Made by a program: the position numbers and the translations under genes. From Azolla caroliniana (lineage: Eukaryota; Polypodiophyta), in NCBI GenBank assembly GCA_043228905.1, contig JBHGNT010000007.1, positions 9,238,001 to 9,302,000 of the forward strand: DNA of 64,000 nucleotides, given 5' to 3'. The notes below the pieces were generated by a model. That model ran no database searches. It was not told where the DNA came from and saw only the letters and a list, made by a program, of their open reading frames with translations. Positions within the stretch are counted from its first letter, which is position 1. Each line of letters opens with the position of its first letter. Below, piece by piece: positions 45,074 through 58,211 of this stretch.

Positions 45074-45282
45074 TAATATTAATCGACAGAGGGATTAGCA
45101 TTATAGTACTACTAGAGGATTGATCAATCAGAAGACATAAATAACTGTAACGCTTAATTGCTTCATATGTGCAATTGTAATATTAATCGACAGAGGGATT
45201 AGGTTTATACTACTACTAAAGGATTGATCAATCAGAAGAAGACATAAATAACTGTAACGCTTAATTGCTTCATATGTATATG
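45074..45282 (+). repeat. ~104-bp tandem duplication downstream of the HD-Zip gene
   Basis: Two copies (about 45074-45177 and 45178-45282) share TAATATTAATCGACAGAGGG, GGATTGATCAATCAGAAG and AACTGTAACGCTTAATTGCT. They lie about 0.8-1 kb beyond the stop codon of the HD-Zip gene. Confidence 0.8.
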
Positions 45283-46060
45283 TATATACACATATATAGA
45301 AGGAACAATTTAGATGGATGTTAATATGTGGTACATACATTTCAAAAAGACCAGATTGGTTATATAGATTATGTATCTTATTATTATTACTTCTTTTTAT
45401 GTGTAGGAAGTAATATGATCACACTGCAGTACATGAAGATCACATTGCAATTTGTTATCGCCTGCAAATTAAGAAGTCTGCTTTTTAAGAGCGTTCCTTT
45501 TGTATAGTATATATACATACATATATGAATCACACAAAATTAGGCGACGGCCATGGCTGATTATATATATATACATTAATGATAAGTTATATGAATCATG
45601 CTGCAAACCGCAGAAAAGTGGGGCAAAAAAATACCTTTCGGCAAAAGAGGAGCTTTGTGCAGGCTGCTTGGAGAGTAGAGTTCCTGTTTTTTTTTTTTCT
45701 TCCTTTCTATAACAGAATTCGGTGGTGGATTATTATATGATCATGACATTTTAATGATCCAAAAGAATCGAACAGGCCTCTCCTAAATTTGTATGGATTG
45801 AATAGCAAAAGAGGTGGCTGTGCAGTATGGATTGATCGCTTCCCCCACTGTAATTTACTACCATTCTTTACATAATTGCGTTGTTGTAGAGAGGACTTCT
45901 GATTAGTAGTACAGTAATCCGTATCTATCTATCAATCTATCCATCCATCCATGAGAAATCATCTGTATGAGTGAGTGAGTAAATGTTACTAAATTGGATC
46001 AGATATGGATACATATACTTTAAAACAAAAAAAAGGAAAGGTAATTTTAGAGATCCCAAC

Positions 46061-48702
46061 CTAGAAGGCTGCAGAAGCGGGCTGCACTGAAACTGGCACA
46101 TACTTAAGAGGGAGGTGGTGGTGCTGATGCTGATGCTGATGCTTCTTCCTGATAATCACAGAGGATGATGCTGCGGCCTTCTGTGGCGATGGCGATGGCG
46201 GAGGAGGCGGCTTCCTGTCAGAGGAGAAGGCAACCGCCATGGAAGCTGTGGTGGAGGTGGAGGTGGAGGTGGAGATGGAGGCCCCCACTCGTTTGCAGGA
46301 GGGGCACATCGTGATTAGAGGGAAGGCCATGTCCTTCTCAGTCCTACTCCATGATGATGATAAGGAGGAGAATGCGCCGCCGTTCTGGTGGCTATACTTG
46401 CTCACCTTCATCGCCCTCAGTCCGATTACTTCCTTCTGTAACCGCCTGTTCTCTTCCGTTAGCGACTCAAAGCAACGCTTCAAAGCTTCGAAGTCCATCT
46501 CCGTTTGCTTTACCTTGGTCCTGGTCGTCATCCATCCAATCCATATATACATAATTAATTACATATGGAGCGAGCTGATTAGAAATCCAATCCATCCCAT
46601 CACATCAAAAAAGAATAGATCATTACAAGTTCAACTCTTATTAAGTAGTATGCGAGGAATCGATCATTACTGCACACAGATGATTTTTAATACAGATAAT
46701 AAGAGTGATGATTATACCCAGCTGATTAATGGCGTGGTAAATATAAGAATGATGGATCCTATTAACTCTATGCGATGCTGCAAAAACAACTTATTTTAAT
46801 TGCTAAAGAAAGATGCTAGGATGCACACTATTATAACGATTTATTTAAATTAGTACAAACTATTATACCTTGCTCTTCTATTCTGGAACCATACTTCCAC
46901 TTGCCGAGGCAGAAGAGCGAGTTGCTTGGCAAGGTCATTTTTCTGCTTCTGAAGACAACATTGTAATCTCAGTTACATTAGGAATAGAAATACTTTTAAG
47001 AGATTAGATTCAACGTTAGTTTGTACCTAAGGAGAGTATGTACTGTAGGAATACACAAGATTGAGTGGTTAAACTGTGCAATAATTCTTAGGTCAAGTTT
47101 CAAGATCACTGGTTATATAGCCTGGGAAAAAAGATCTCATTAATAGTAAACTTGATTGATGATGATGACATGAAAAATATTGATATAGAATGGAATGAAG
47201 GCGAAATGTGTGTTCTTTGAATCTCTGGCTCTTCAAGCATTAGAGCAGAGAAATTGCAAGTGTGTGTTCTATGAAGCTGCTCTTCTAGTTCCAGAATCCA
47301 ATCAGACACATGGTCACATTAATTGAACGCAAAGTAGTTTGTAGATATTATGGAAAAGAAAGCTGAATCTAGAGTCTAATCTAATTTAAGCAAATTTAGG
47401 TCACCTAAAATCATAACGAATCATGGATATATATATGCAGTTATTTTATGAATGAGAAGAATCATCACGGAGATACAAGCAGTTCATCAATGCCGATTTT
47501 CGTCAGGAACCTGGGCAGAGATGCATGATATACTCAATCCATTTCGGTCTAATCTTCGTCAACATTATGAAGGCCAATCTCCTGTTTAAATGGATAAATT
47601 CGAATGAATGATTAGAGCTGGTGATCGAGTATATTAAGTTTACCGGATTGAGAGTATTGTGTTCTTTGAAGCTCTCTTCGAGAAGAAAAGACTGTTCTGT
47701 GGAGAGCCGAAGCTTCTTTCTGGACGAAGAAATTGCTCCACGAAAGTCCGATCCAGTCATTCCAGGGTTACCAGGAGTAGTATCGTAAACGTTGTTGTGA
47801 CAGGCTTCACTCGTATATTGCAGAGAAGCATTAGCATTCATTTCTTCTTGAATGAGATCTGCAGAAGAATTAGCGGAAGAGGAAGAGGAGGAAGAAGAAG
47901 CAGAAGATCGTTCTCGTTTAGAGGATCTGCACAAATTAGTGATGGACGAGATTACAGAGTTCTTGTTCACATGTTGTAATGGTTGATCAAGATGATGTTT
48001 TTGTTGCTGCTGATAATGAGGAGGATACTGATGAAGAGGGAGGTGATGGTGATGATGAAGAGGAAGAGGACTCACAAGTTTTGGTTTCTGATTAAGATGA
48101 GGATGATTATTTTCTTCAGCAAGAATTGTGGTATTCTCTGCTGTATCAAGATTTGGTTCTACCACTCCATCGCTAGATGTTGTTGATGGTGAAGTGGAGG
48201 TCAATGGCATCTGGTTCATATCGATTATAGCATTATGGTCATCATGATCATCATGACGCCGAGAAATAGTAGAATCCTGAGTAAATATATGACTGCGTAA
48301 GTTACCGCCATAGCCAGTACTATGTGGATGTGATGAGGATGAGGATGTTCCTTTCCACTGATCGGCCAAGTTCGAAGGTTTAGCTGCTTGAATATTAAGA
48401 TGAAGCTGTGTTGCTTCATCTATTTCTTCTTCTGTACCTTCAATATTCAGTGGCGGAGAGGATTTTAATGGCGGGAAGAGCTCCATCAACTGAGCAGTTG
48501 ATGGGGAAGAAGCAGAGGATAGGGAAGATGGAGGTGGAGGAGGAGGAGGAGGCGATGAAACCCCAGCAGTGGTGGTGATGACAACAGAACCAGAACCAGA
48601 GCCAGAAACAGAAACAGAAGAAGAAGAAGAAGATGATGATGATGAAGATGAAGATGAAGAAGAAGAAGAAGAAGAAAGAAGCTGAAGATTTTGGAACGCC
48701 AT
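46061..48702 (-). CDS. HD-Zip class II transcription factor, three exons
   Basis: Plant nuclear DNA-binding factor of the HAT/ATHB class II type; the family usually represses and acts in shade, auxin and patterning responses. Exons 48702-47644, 46948-46869 and 46520-46061 total 1599 nt (532 residues). Donors are GTAAAC and GTATAA; acceptors are GTCTTCAG and CGACCAG. The start ATG has good context (CGGCCATGGCG). The N-terminus has a long poly-serine run, poly-proline, histidine/glutamine-rich parts and an EAR-like LHLNI (about residue 100). The homeodomain begins with RKKLRLS at 328 and crosses both introns, with WFQNRRAR in the recognition helix. The zipper leucines are L393, L400, L407 and L414. 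The class II CPSC motif is at 452-455 (MCPSCKRV). The class II intron positions and CPSC motif make the class firm; the orthologue is not assigned. Confidence 0.94.
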
Positions 48703-48738
48703 GGCCGAGACTAAAATCAGAGGAGGAGGAGGAGGGAC

Positions 48739-48746
48739 TATTTATA
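48739..48746 (-). promoter_or_regulatory. TATA box of the HD-Zip gene
   Basis: TATAAATA on the minus strand, 37 bp upstream of the ATG. A start site about 30 bp downstream would leave a very short leader. Directly upstream lies the TATG microsatellite. Confidence 0.6.
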
Positions 48747-48751
48747 CTTGA

Positions 48752-48965
48752 TGTATGTATGTATGTATGTATGTATGTATGTATGTATGTATGTATGTAT
48801 GTATTTATGTATGTATGTGTGTGTGTGTGTGTGTGTATGTATCTATCATCTATGTATGTATGTATGTATGTATGTATGTATGTATTTATGTATGTATGTG
48901 TGTGTGTGTGTGTATGTATCTATCATCTATGTATCTATGTATCTATGTATCTATGTGTGTATAAT
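48752..48965. repeat. Compound TATG/TG/TATC microsatellite at the HD-Zip promoter
   Basis: More than 200 bp of TATG units with embedded TG runs and TATC units. The block TATTTATGTATGTATGTGTG followed by more TG and TATGTATCTATCATC appears twice (about 48802-48852 and 48883-48930). The cysteine/tyrosine/valine open frames here are repeat translations. Confidence 0.9.
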
Positions 48966-48989
48966 AAGTCTTCATTTGGGCTCATATAG

Positions 48990-51900
48990 TATGTACCATA
49001 CGTGCATTCTCGTTCGCGAATGATTCAAACCTTCAAGTATGGTAAATACCATACTTTTTTAGTAATTAAGTAATTATTTATTATAAGGTAAATTTTTTTT
49101 TAAAGGTAAGAAAGTTTAGGAAAAAAATTGTAAAACAAAAAAACAATAAGAATGTTTTGATAACATACGCATTTGTTTTCATCCGTATGAAAAAAAGAAT
49201 GTTTGCCAATGCATTCAGTATATTACGTACTGTGTTTTGGGCTAGCACAAACTGGATTAACCCAGGTTCAAATGAAGAATGCAACAATTTTGAACATTTG
49301 AAAGGCCCAAAGTATTCATTTGTATTCAAGAGAAAAAAAGGAGTTGTGCTATTGTGTGTTGAGAGGGGTTTTGTACATTACTCTCGGGGGTGTGCTTTCA
49401 TACGAAACGAAGAATGTACACACAATTTTGATCTCGAACTTTCTTGAGCCCTTCAATTTGTTCGGATTAACAACATTTTAGCCATTAATAAACTTGTGTC
49501 AATCTCATTTATGTTTTCGCTTTAGGTGTAAATCTTTATTAAGTTATCATTGGTTTATCTATGCTTATACGCATTAATAGCAATGATACAAACAATAAAT
49601 TTAACGTATGGTGATGACCACCTTGGACTCAGACGAAATGATTGTCAACTTATAATGGGAGCTCATTCCTTCAAGGACATAGATTCTGCATGGTCTACAC
49701 CAACATGCATACTTATTACTATCCAAAATTATTTAGGATACTAGAGTAGAGTGTTTGAATGCGCATTATCTCTTTTGGCACTTCTAGATGGAGTAATATC
49801 TTGTGGACCCAACATTTGCTAGGGCCAATGGCGATGACGTATGAGTTTTTCTCATATTACAGACTACGACATTTGTTGATTTGCATTAACTAGGAAAATT
49901 AGTAACAAGTTCCATTAACTATTAATGTTATCTACAAACAACCTTTCTCGAATGCTACGATTATTGAAACTATTAGTTATTAGATGAAGTGAAAAGGTTA
50001 TCCTTAGTTATGGTTTTTAGGAATATTAATCTAACACATACACTAACCATGTTACATGCCTTTACATTATTGTAATCATAGATTGACATATTTGCATTCA
50101 TGGGGCCTGCCTCACGAATGCATGCGAATACATGTAAATGTTTTCGTCTTTTTTTTTTTTTGAAAATACTAATTTATTTATTTTTAACTGTTTTTTTTTC
50201 TATGAGTGAGTGAACAGCAAGCAACAAGTGAGGAAGCCTCACCCTACTCCCTGTGCGTGATGCTTACACCCTCGCCTCCCTCTACGTCCCGTTCTCAGTC
50301 TGTATATGTATATATGTGTGTATATATGTATGTGTGTATATACATATATGTAAACGAATGGTTTTTATAATATTCTTGGGGCCATTTTCTATTCTCGAAC
50401 ATCACGAATATCACAGATGTCGAATATCACGCATGTATCAATCTATGATTGTAATGTTTGTAACTTATGAGCAATGGTGATTTCGTCAACTTAGGTAGGT
50501 TATACATTCTTTAACATACCTTCTTTTCTTTGCCTTTGTTTTATAACTTGAATTCTCTATATTTTGATGTTGTAATGTAAACCAACAAGACAATAACCGA
50601 AGAGAGGAAGAAACATATCAATTGATTAATTTATTTTACCCAGAATTATTGGAGGTCAAATATGAATTTATCAGAACAAAGCACAACATTTTTAAGTAGT
50701 TGGTAAGCGACTCTTGATGTTCCATTATTTTACTTGGAGAGTGCACATCTCAATTAAGAGCGAAATAAGTGCAAGCTTAAATGTGATCGAAGGTAGAGAG
50801 TTGCAGGAAAATCTTCTATGACGTATACTACCTCAAGTCCAACTTTGAAAAGGCTAGAGGTTCCACTTGTACTAGTAAGTTTCCAAAAACAATAGAGCAC
50901 TTCACTATATATTGTTAATATGCTTATCTTTATTCATATGTATCAATGAAATTGCGTCACACACAACTTGCATTATCTTAGGTGCAACAAATCATCCTTT
51001 CTTATGATTCATTTTGATGACGCCATCTATAGTCAATCAAGGAAAGTCAACACATAGAAATGTCATGGACTTTCTTTCAGTATCTTGAGGGATCTAAACG
51101 ATCTTCTGACACTCATGAAGGCTATTGCCTAAGTTTTGAATTATCGAAGAAATCGTTATGATAGTCGACAATTTAGATGCGAAAAATGTCGGATATTTCT
51201 TTGCTTAGTTTGTGCACATAAAGGTACAAACTTTGCTTCATGAACCAATGATAAAAAGTGGGTTGCGTGTGACTTGTGCTAGTATCCCAATACGATTACA
51301 TTGTGACTGCGAACTTCTTTTTTCATCTCAATATATATATATATATAATAATAATATATATATATATCCTAAAAGGTCCATTGCACCTACATTCTACAAA
51401 CTTATCCAACAAATATCCGATTTCATTAGATGGCAAAGGGTACACGCTAAACCTAATCATATAGAAGACCCACCATTCATGGAAAGTATGAGAAACTAGA
51501 GTTTAGGAAGCACCAACCAATATTTTATTGTTCTGATGAGGGACACTAATGAGATCTTTCTTACAATATTTTATCTACCAAATCTGTTATTGTAATCAAT
51601 GTAAAATATAATACCTTGATGAAGAACTTTTCTTCTCTCTTTATTGAGACATTTCCAATGATGGAGGTCTAGAAATTGATATCCATGGGATTTTTATTTT
51701 CTTTTAAACTATTCCTAGAAAAACAACAGAGGAAATTGACTAGTTATGATCTTATTTTAAGCTCTCAAATGTGTTGACGAGTCATCTTTGTATGCACTAT
51801 CCGAAATTTTAATCATTTTACTTACACCAATGAGATATCGTCTACAACCTACCAATGTCTTTATAAGGAAATAGGAACTCATTTGACAAAATTTCTAGAA

Positions 51901-54900
51901 TAGATCTTTTCCATGTTGAAAGCCATGTTCAGAGAGAGTATCTTTCTTTCTTCCTAAGGAAATCAAACACTCAATCATTTCAAACTATGAGATAAGGACA
52001 CAACCATATGATCATTTACAGAAATTTCCAATATGAGTATCTTCTTATAGTAAAAAATTACAGTTCTAAAACAATACGTTATTCACTCATTTAAATAACC
52101 ACGTTAATGATACTCAAAGGTAGCATCAAAGAGATTGTATGATAATGGGGACACCTTGACGTTGCAACTTGTAACGATCAACATTACATATTGTGCCCTA
52201 AGTGGAATATGTAAATCAATTTAATCTTTCCATCGAATATTAATAAACAAAAATTCAACGTCAATATGATTGATGCATTGGGTACTTAGTAGAATACAAC
52301 CCCTTCATTTATGTTTGCACCTCAACCATGATGCTTCTCGAGTTGAACTTGTGATAAACGGTACAATACAATGAAGTATGATGCTTGACACTCGACAAAC
52401 TTATAAAGCATATCTTATGAAGATCTTGTCCTTTAATACCTCAGAATGTGTGACTTATCTCAAGACTTATACCTCCATTGTAGTGATAAGTTCAATGATG
52501 TCACCTAAGAATGAAGTTTCTTAAGCAATAGGATGCATCAAGATTTTACTCTATATTATATTGACCATTACATGAATAAGCAACATGATGTGGAAACATT
52601 GAATAATGCCAACATCAATGGAGTATGGTAATGAGGTAATTTGCTAGCATATAGAAGATAATGGTATGAAACTTTCAAACATGGAAATTTTGCATGACAA
52701 GGTCGGCATCTCCAAAGTTAACAACTAGATTAGGACACAACTTCTTTGGTGAATCTCTAAAGAAATACCATCACGCTATGCACTACATTACGGGTAACTA
52801 TATATAGTGAATGAGTATTCTTTGTAGGGGAAAAGGACCATATAAACATTGGCGTAACTACTTTTTTAATTGGTATATTTTATAGGGGAAAACTATCTAA
52901 AATAAGTCATACATTGAAAGCCAACATGATCTAGTCAATAAGCACTAGTTTATCCATAATCCACTTGGGCATTCTATGCATTATTTGTTAAAAACAACCA
53001 CCACCAACATTGGTTCCCCACATAAAGTGCAAGCTCCGTGAGTTGTGGAACATAACATTTCTTTTGTGAGGCATGCTCATTAATTCACCAAGTCTCAATT
53101 CATTATGAACGAAAAACCTCCACAACGATTCCATAACTTGAGAATTGGGGAAACATCATCCTCTATATGATTAAACTTTAGTTTGTTTGCCTTGTCCCAA
53201 ATGACCTAGGCGCCATGATGAAAATCATGATCATGAAGACGTGTTATTGGATTAGACATTAACATGATCAATAACAAGATTTATGTTGAACAAGAGTTAA
53301 CCTCATCATCAGTTGGATATATATCATTGGTTTCACAAATATAGTTTCAAGGTGGGTCCCGACGACCATGCCCATGCCATGCGAGTCATGACCCTATACA
53401 TCATCATGAACATATGGATGTATGACTTTCAGCGCACAGAGTCATTATAGAGCCCTTTCTATATGCATTTAAATAGAATTTGTAAAATAATTTAAAAATC
53501 TACCAAAACATCTTTTGCCAACCAAGTAAAATACTCATTAGTCCTTATCTCTCCCAACATGTTTGAGGATGAAACAATATATTTTGCATGTAGATATTAC
53601 GGAAATTTAGATGTACACAAAGAGACATATCATTAAGGGCAAAATTTTTGGTTATAAATTATTTTAAAATGAAACATAAAATGAGGTTTTCTGTAGAGCC
53701 TAGTCTTCTCTTTTACATCTAAAATGGATTACGAGACTTGATTTCACTACATAACATCAAGTACTTTTTAACTCCATAGTACTCTAAAAGATAATGGATG
53801 GCATAGAAAAGCATGTAGCCATTAGGATTTAAGGATGCATGGGGGAGAGGTGTACATTTCTTGAATAGGATGAACATTTGTGAGGCCACTCCAACATAGG
53901 GGAATTCCTTCTTTTTGTGCCCAAATGTAGGCTTGTTTTAGATTTGTGAATTACCTAGTGGAACATTATGTTTTTGTTAGATTGAGATTTATTAGATGTG
54001 GCAATGTTTTGCCCCACATGAATTTGATTTTGTCTCAGTATATTTAGTGAACATATACCTAATCAAATCGAGCCATTTCTACTCACATAATCGCCATTTT
54101 AATGGAATGTAGAACGTTTAAGCCCACTGGTGCTTCACCTTACTTTATGTCGTCTAATGGATTATTTCATTCTTTTCATTGCAGACAAATTCATGTTTCA
54201 TGCATGTAGGTCATTTGGGCGTCTGTATAAATTGTAAATAAGGCGTGGATGGGAGGGAAAAGGGCCATATGGATACTAATCCTCCATTACTTTTATTTTT
54301 TCAATTGTTTGATGTTGAGGCCTCAATTCACACTTGAACGGAAATCCTCCTACAAAATCTGCATTGTATGTAACAATCTTTGTGCATATATGTGTGCGTG
54401 TGTGTATGTACATATATTCCGTTAGGTCCATTTTTCACAAATAATATATTAGTGTGTGGATATACCTTGTCTTCTTTAACAAATTATGTACATGGTCAAA
54501 CGAAAGTTGATAGTCAAAGTTCATGATTTTAAGGCTTTTAACTTTTAGCATGCCATTTATTATTATGCATAACTTATAAGGCATTCAAATGTATTGACAT
54601 ATGTCTAAAATCTTTCATTACTTATATGCAATTATTGCCCAATTCCTAAAGGTACTACTATTAACACATCAAAGTGAGTCTAAGTGTCCTTAGAGTACCA
54701 TATCATCATTAATTCACTCATCATTCATGAATCATCATGATCTATTGCCTCCCCCTGAAATGAGACAATCATTCAAAATTCCAACATCCATTTGTTCAAA
54801 CTTCCTTTTACTAAAACAAATTACCTACATATCTACACACAAGTTACCCTCCACTTTCCATTTAAAATTGAAAGTCATTACAAAACTCTCCTACTTGAAT

Positions 54901-55790
54901 ATTGATTTTTATTCATAGGTCACACGGGTGATTGATAGTCCACAAGGATAACACAATTTATAAACTTTAATTGAGCAAGCGAGACACAGAGAGCATGTAC
55001 AGTTGATGTAGTGTTTTTGAGACCTTCCAAAATTTCTGTTTTATCTAATTAATACAAACAAATTCGGACGAAGGGAGAGGGAAGTGTATCAACATCTTTA
55101 AAGAGGTCAATGTGCCCTATGAGACCCGAACTACATATATATTATAGTTATAACTTGTTCGCTTGTTCGAGAATTGAAGGTTAATAAGCACTAAATAATG
55201 ATGTTTATCATGACGAAGGTCATCAATCAATTCAAACTATACAAGCTATAATTTAAAATGAGATGAGCATCAAACATGCTTTAACTTTTCTTGTAATTCC
55301 TTCAATATAGTCGTAATTTGTAATCTTGAATGACATGAGTTCTTTGATGTGTCGTAATCTCCTCTTTCCAGAAGAAAATTGTGCTCAAAGATTTTTGCGC
55401 AAGGCTAGATTTCACATGAATCTAAATCAATTTAAAGTTAGATGAACAATTTCGTTTAATTTCAGAGAACAAAATATTGTGCATTATGTTTATTTTGATA
55501 TCTTAAAATTCTTCTAACATATTTTACAATGATACTCATGTCCATTACTTTATTTTTCAAGATTTTTAGCATTACTTTTGACTCCATCAACACCAACAAC
55601 TATTATTTTAATCAAGTGATTGTATGTTTAATGATTTCATTGTTGCTAGTTTTCTCAAGGGAAGGTTTAGGGTATAATATAGATGTTAATTTTCACCTCC
55701 TACTAAAGGTGAACAACGATACATTTTGGGCACACTAATCCTCAAAAGTAATGGTCCAACATGTTATTCTTTATGGAGATCGTCAAGCCC
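48990..55790. other. AT-rich region upstream of the HD-Zip gene, no gene recognised
   Basis: About 6.8 kb with no recognisable coding domain. It contains TATG/TG microsatellite (about 50300-50350), an AT dinucleotide stretch (about 51330-51368) and a GTGTGCGTG patch (about 54388-54410). The longest open frame (49157-49447, +) has no features suggesting a gene. Confidence 0.5.
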
Positions 55791-55792
55791 CA

Positions 55793-56317
55793 TGAGTAAC
55801 GGTGTCATGAAGAATTCCGGCCATATGATGAAAAAAGGGTCGAGGGCATGAGAACGGGGTTTTCGGCGTGAGGAGGACCGGTCGGACAAACGTGTGAGTG
55901 GGGGTGTGCAAATAGGCACAAAACGCAAGGACCGGAGTACAATAAATGTAAGTATGTGTAGAATATTTAAGGTACTAGGTAGAGTAGTTATTGGGAACTT
56001 TATGTCCCACATGTATAGAGAATACAAATAAGTTTAGATGGAGAGAATCGAGGGCAATCTCTGACAGAAAATGCGGCCATTTACTTGAGATGTAACGACC
56101 TCCCCTTGTGCTATAAAAGGGGAGGTTTGAGACTGTTTAGGGATCCTAGTTTTGGGAGAACGAAGTGCTACCAGACCGAGCTCTGTAGACTTCGGCTTCT
56201 CTGTGTTCAGTGTTCTATTGTCGTGCTGCGAGGCCTGCATTTCGCGTTGGTAGCCTGTGTGCTCCTAACCGGAGGGTCGCCATCGTCTGTGTGGGTGCAT
56301 TTAGAGCTCGAAGCTCC
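55793..56317 (+). mobile_element. LTR-like sequence (LTR-G1), truncated by copia-E
   Basis: Begins TGTCATGAAGAATTCCGGCC and has a TATA box (CTATAAAAGG, about 56110). It is cut at 56317 where the copia-E LTR begins. Its start resembles TGTCGTGAAGATTTTCGGC at 62582, on the other side of copia-E. No complete end or duplication is visible. Confidence 0.4.
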
Positions 56318-56587
56318 TGTGAAGAAAATAGCGCTCGGCCACAACCGAGTCTTAGATTCACTTCTTCAAGAATCAAACATAGAAATGGGAATAGAGATGA
56401 ATACTCGTACACCAAAAGAAAGTACACAACATGTTTACCGGGAAAATCCTAATAGGGAAAAACCACGGGAGCCCACAGACTCCAAGCTATCACTATATGA
56501 GAAAGGTACAATCAGAGACTCGGAGGCAACGACCTCGAGCTCTGTTTCTTCGCCAAGCGGCGGTTACAACAGAGTATCGCTCTCTCT

Positions 56588-57912
56588 GGTGAATAAGGTT
56601 GCAAGAGAAGAAGGATTGAATGGCCCCAATTTGATGCAACATGTTATCTTATTGCTTCTATATGCAGATGATGTGGTACTCTTCTCATATGATGTTGATA
56701 GTATGCAACATTTACTTGGGGTATTAGAAGAATTTTGCCATAGTAGTGGACTAGCAGTGAATGTGACGAAAACAAAAATGATGGTAGTGCAAACCATCCA
56801 ACCTCATCATTACCCTATGCTCACATATAAAGGTGAACATATACAATTTGTTCAAAGCTTTAAATATCTTGGTATTGATGTACCCGCCACAAATAAATGG
56901 AGTGCATGCTTTGATTCTAGACTCCAAGCCGGTTGGAAATCATATTACCTTTTGGAGAACCAATGCAACCAAAGTGATACTTGTGGATGGGAAGTAAAAT
57001 TAATGTTGTTCAATGCCATGGTAACTCAAGTATTGCTTTATGGAGTAGAAGTATGGGGTGGCACCATCTCTCTTAATGCATGGAACGAGATTGAGAAAAT
57101 TCAAAAGATGTTTTTAAGGAGGCAATTAGGAGTTAAATGCACTACCTCTTACTAGGTTATGCTCTTGGAAACGGGTGTTCGACCCATAGAACTATTGGCA
57201 CTCCAAAGAGTATATAAAAGAATCATAAAAGTAAGATTCTCTCATCTGGTTGGGTTGTTGACATAAAGAAATGGTTTAGAAGATGGGGTGTGGATGATCT
57301 TTTAGCGCTTTCAGGCAATGCTATGCAATATGTAATGATTGAGGAAAGGTTGGTGGAATCATTAACGATGAAGTGGGAGGATGCTAAGAGGACAAAGCTA
57401 GAATACTACATTGCAAATGTCAACCCTGAATGTTGGTCTCAATATAAAGCAAGAATGTCTATTGATCGTATCCAACCTTATCTCATTACAAATATGAGTA
57501 GCAATGCTCGTAGAGCCCTTACACTACTTCGCACTCGATCTCACAAGTTAGGTATTGAAGTTGCATCATTGAAGTTAGGTAACGAATTTGAAGACACATC
57601 GTAAAGTATGCAATGAAGACATGGTAGAGGATGAATGTCACTTGCTCTTCACATGCTCGACATATAGTGCAATTCGTTCAAGATATGTTGACATACTAAG
57701 AGGGAGTGATAACTTAAGATCCATACTTAAGACACCACCTAGAAGGTTGAGCTCATATGTGTATGCTTTATTAACACATAGAGACTTTGTGCTTCAACAT
57801 ATGAATACCCCTTCTTAGGAAGGAGACATATATCAAGAACACATCATGTATACTCTAGTCCCATAGGTCAAAATTGGCCTCTTTATGGACGATAAAAATT
57901 CTAATTCTAATT
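56588..57912 (+). mobile_element. 5'-truncated non-LTR retrotransposon in the copia-E LTR
   Basis: A plus-strand fragment carrying the RT C-terminal half and the downstream domain. It ends in AATTCTAATTCTAATTCT, a short tandem tail as in RTE/CR1-type rather than poly-A L1 elements. CT-rich target sequence lies on both sides (CTCTCTCTG at left, CTCTCTCTCTCT at right), consistent with but not proof of a target duplication. Confidence 0.8.
56600..57818 (+). pseudogene. Non-LTR reverse transcriptase fragment
   Basis: RT catalytic motif LLYADDVVLFS (about 56660), then SGLAVNVTKTKMMV, FKYLGIDVP, VLLYGVEVWGG and FLRRQLGV. It continues as MLLETGVRPIELLALQRVYK, and the zinc-binding-like end reads KVCNEDMVEDECHLLFTC (about 57605-57658). 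An in-frame TAG (57153-57155), where the family usually has glutamine, and frameshifts near 57250 and 57595 break it. It is a different lineage from the LINE at 16390-36421, which has FVDD and a poly-A tail. Confidence 0.82.
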
Positions 57913-58211
57913 CTCTCTCTCTCTCTACAACATTTATACACATACAACAACATGATAACACTCACTGTCCACGCTCACTATAAAGTGATTGCCCTAAGTC
58001 ATATTTATACTTATATGAACTTAGGGCTATTTACAAATATAGCCTCAATAGGCTTACTCAACACATTTACAAATGTGTCTTCTCTTCCGGTTCTTACCGG
58101 GTTCGTCCGATCCAGTTCTCACCGGGCCCATCCGATCCGGTTCTCACCGGGCCCTCTTTATTCATAACCGGATCCCATCCGGAGGGACCGATTTCCCAAC
58201 AATCTCCCCCT

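Larger units (their letters stand above)
36422..46060. other. AT-rich region, no gene recognised
   Basis: About 9.6 kb with only short open frames (at most about 95 codons) and no domains I recognise. It holds local duplications, listed separately (40780/41418, 41783-42226, 45074-45282). Older unrecognised transposons or non-coding transcripts may be present, but nothing in the sequence lets me call them. Confidence 0.5.
56318..58201 (-). repeat. 3' LTR of copia-E, split by a non-LTR element
   Basis: Parts 56318-56587 and about 57905-58201 together match the 5' LTR at 62123-62581. They share TGTGAAGAAAATAGCGCTC, AAGAAAGTACACA, CACTCACTGTCCACGCTCAC and ATTTACAAATGTGT. The 1.3-kb insert falls in the CT-rich tract. 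Confidence 0.88.

Noticed and set aside
46239-46799. 186-codon plus-strand open frame
   Set aside because: Antisense to exon 3 and intron 2 of the HD-Zip gene; its composition mirrors the serine/proline coding on the other strand.
48633-49023. CMYVC-repeat open frames
   Set aside because: Microsatellite translation.
49157-49447. 96-codon open frame
   Set aside because: No domain, no support from neighbours, AT-rich chance frame.
56085-57155. Single host gene of 356 codons
   Set aside because: The frame spans LTR-G1, the copia-E LTR and a LINE RT; kept only as a finding on chimeric potential.
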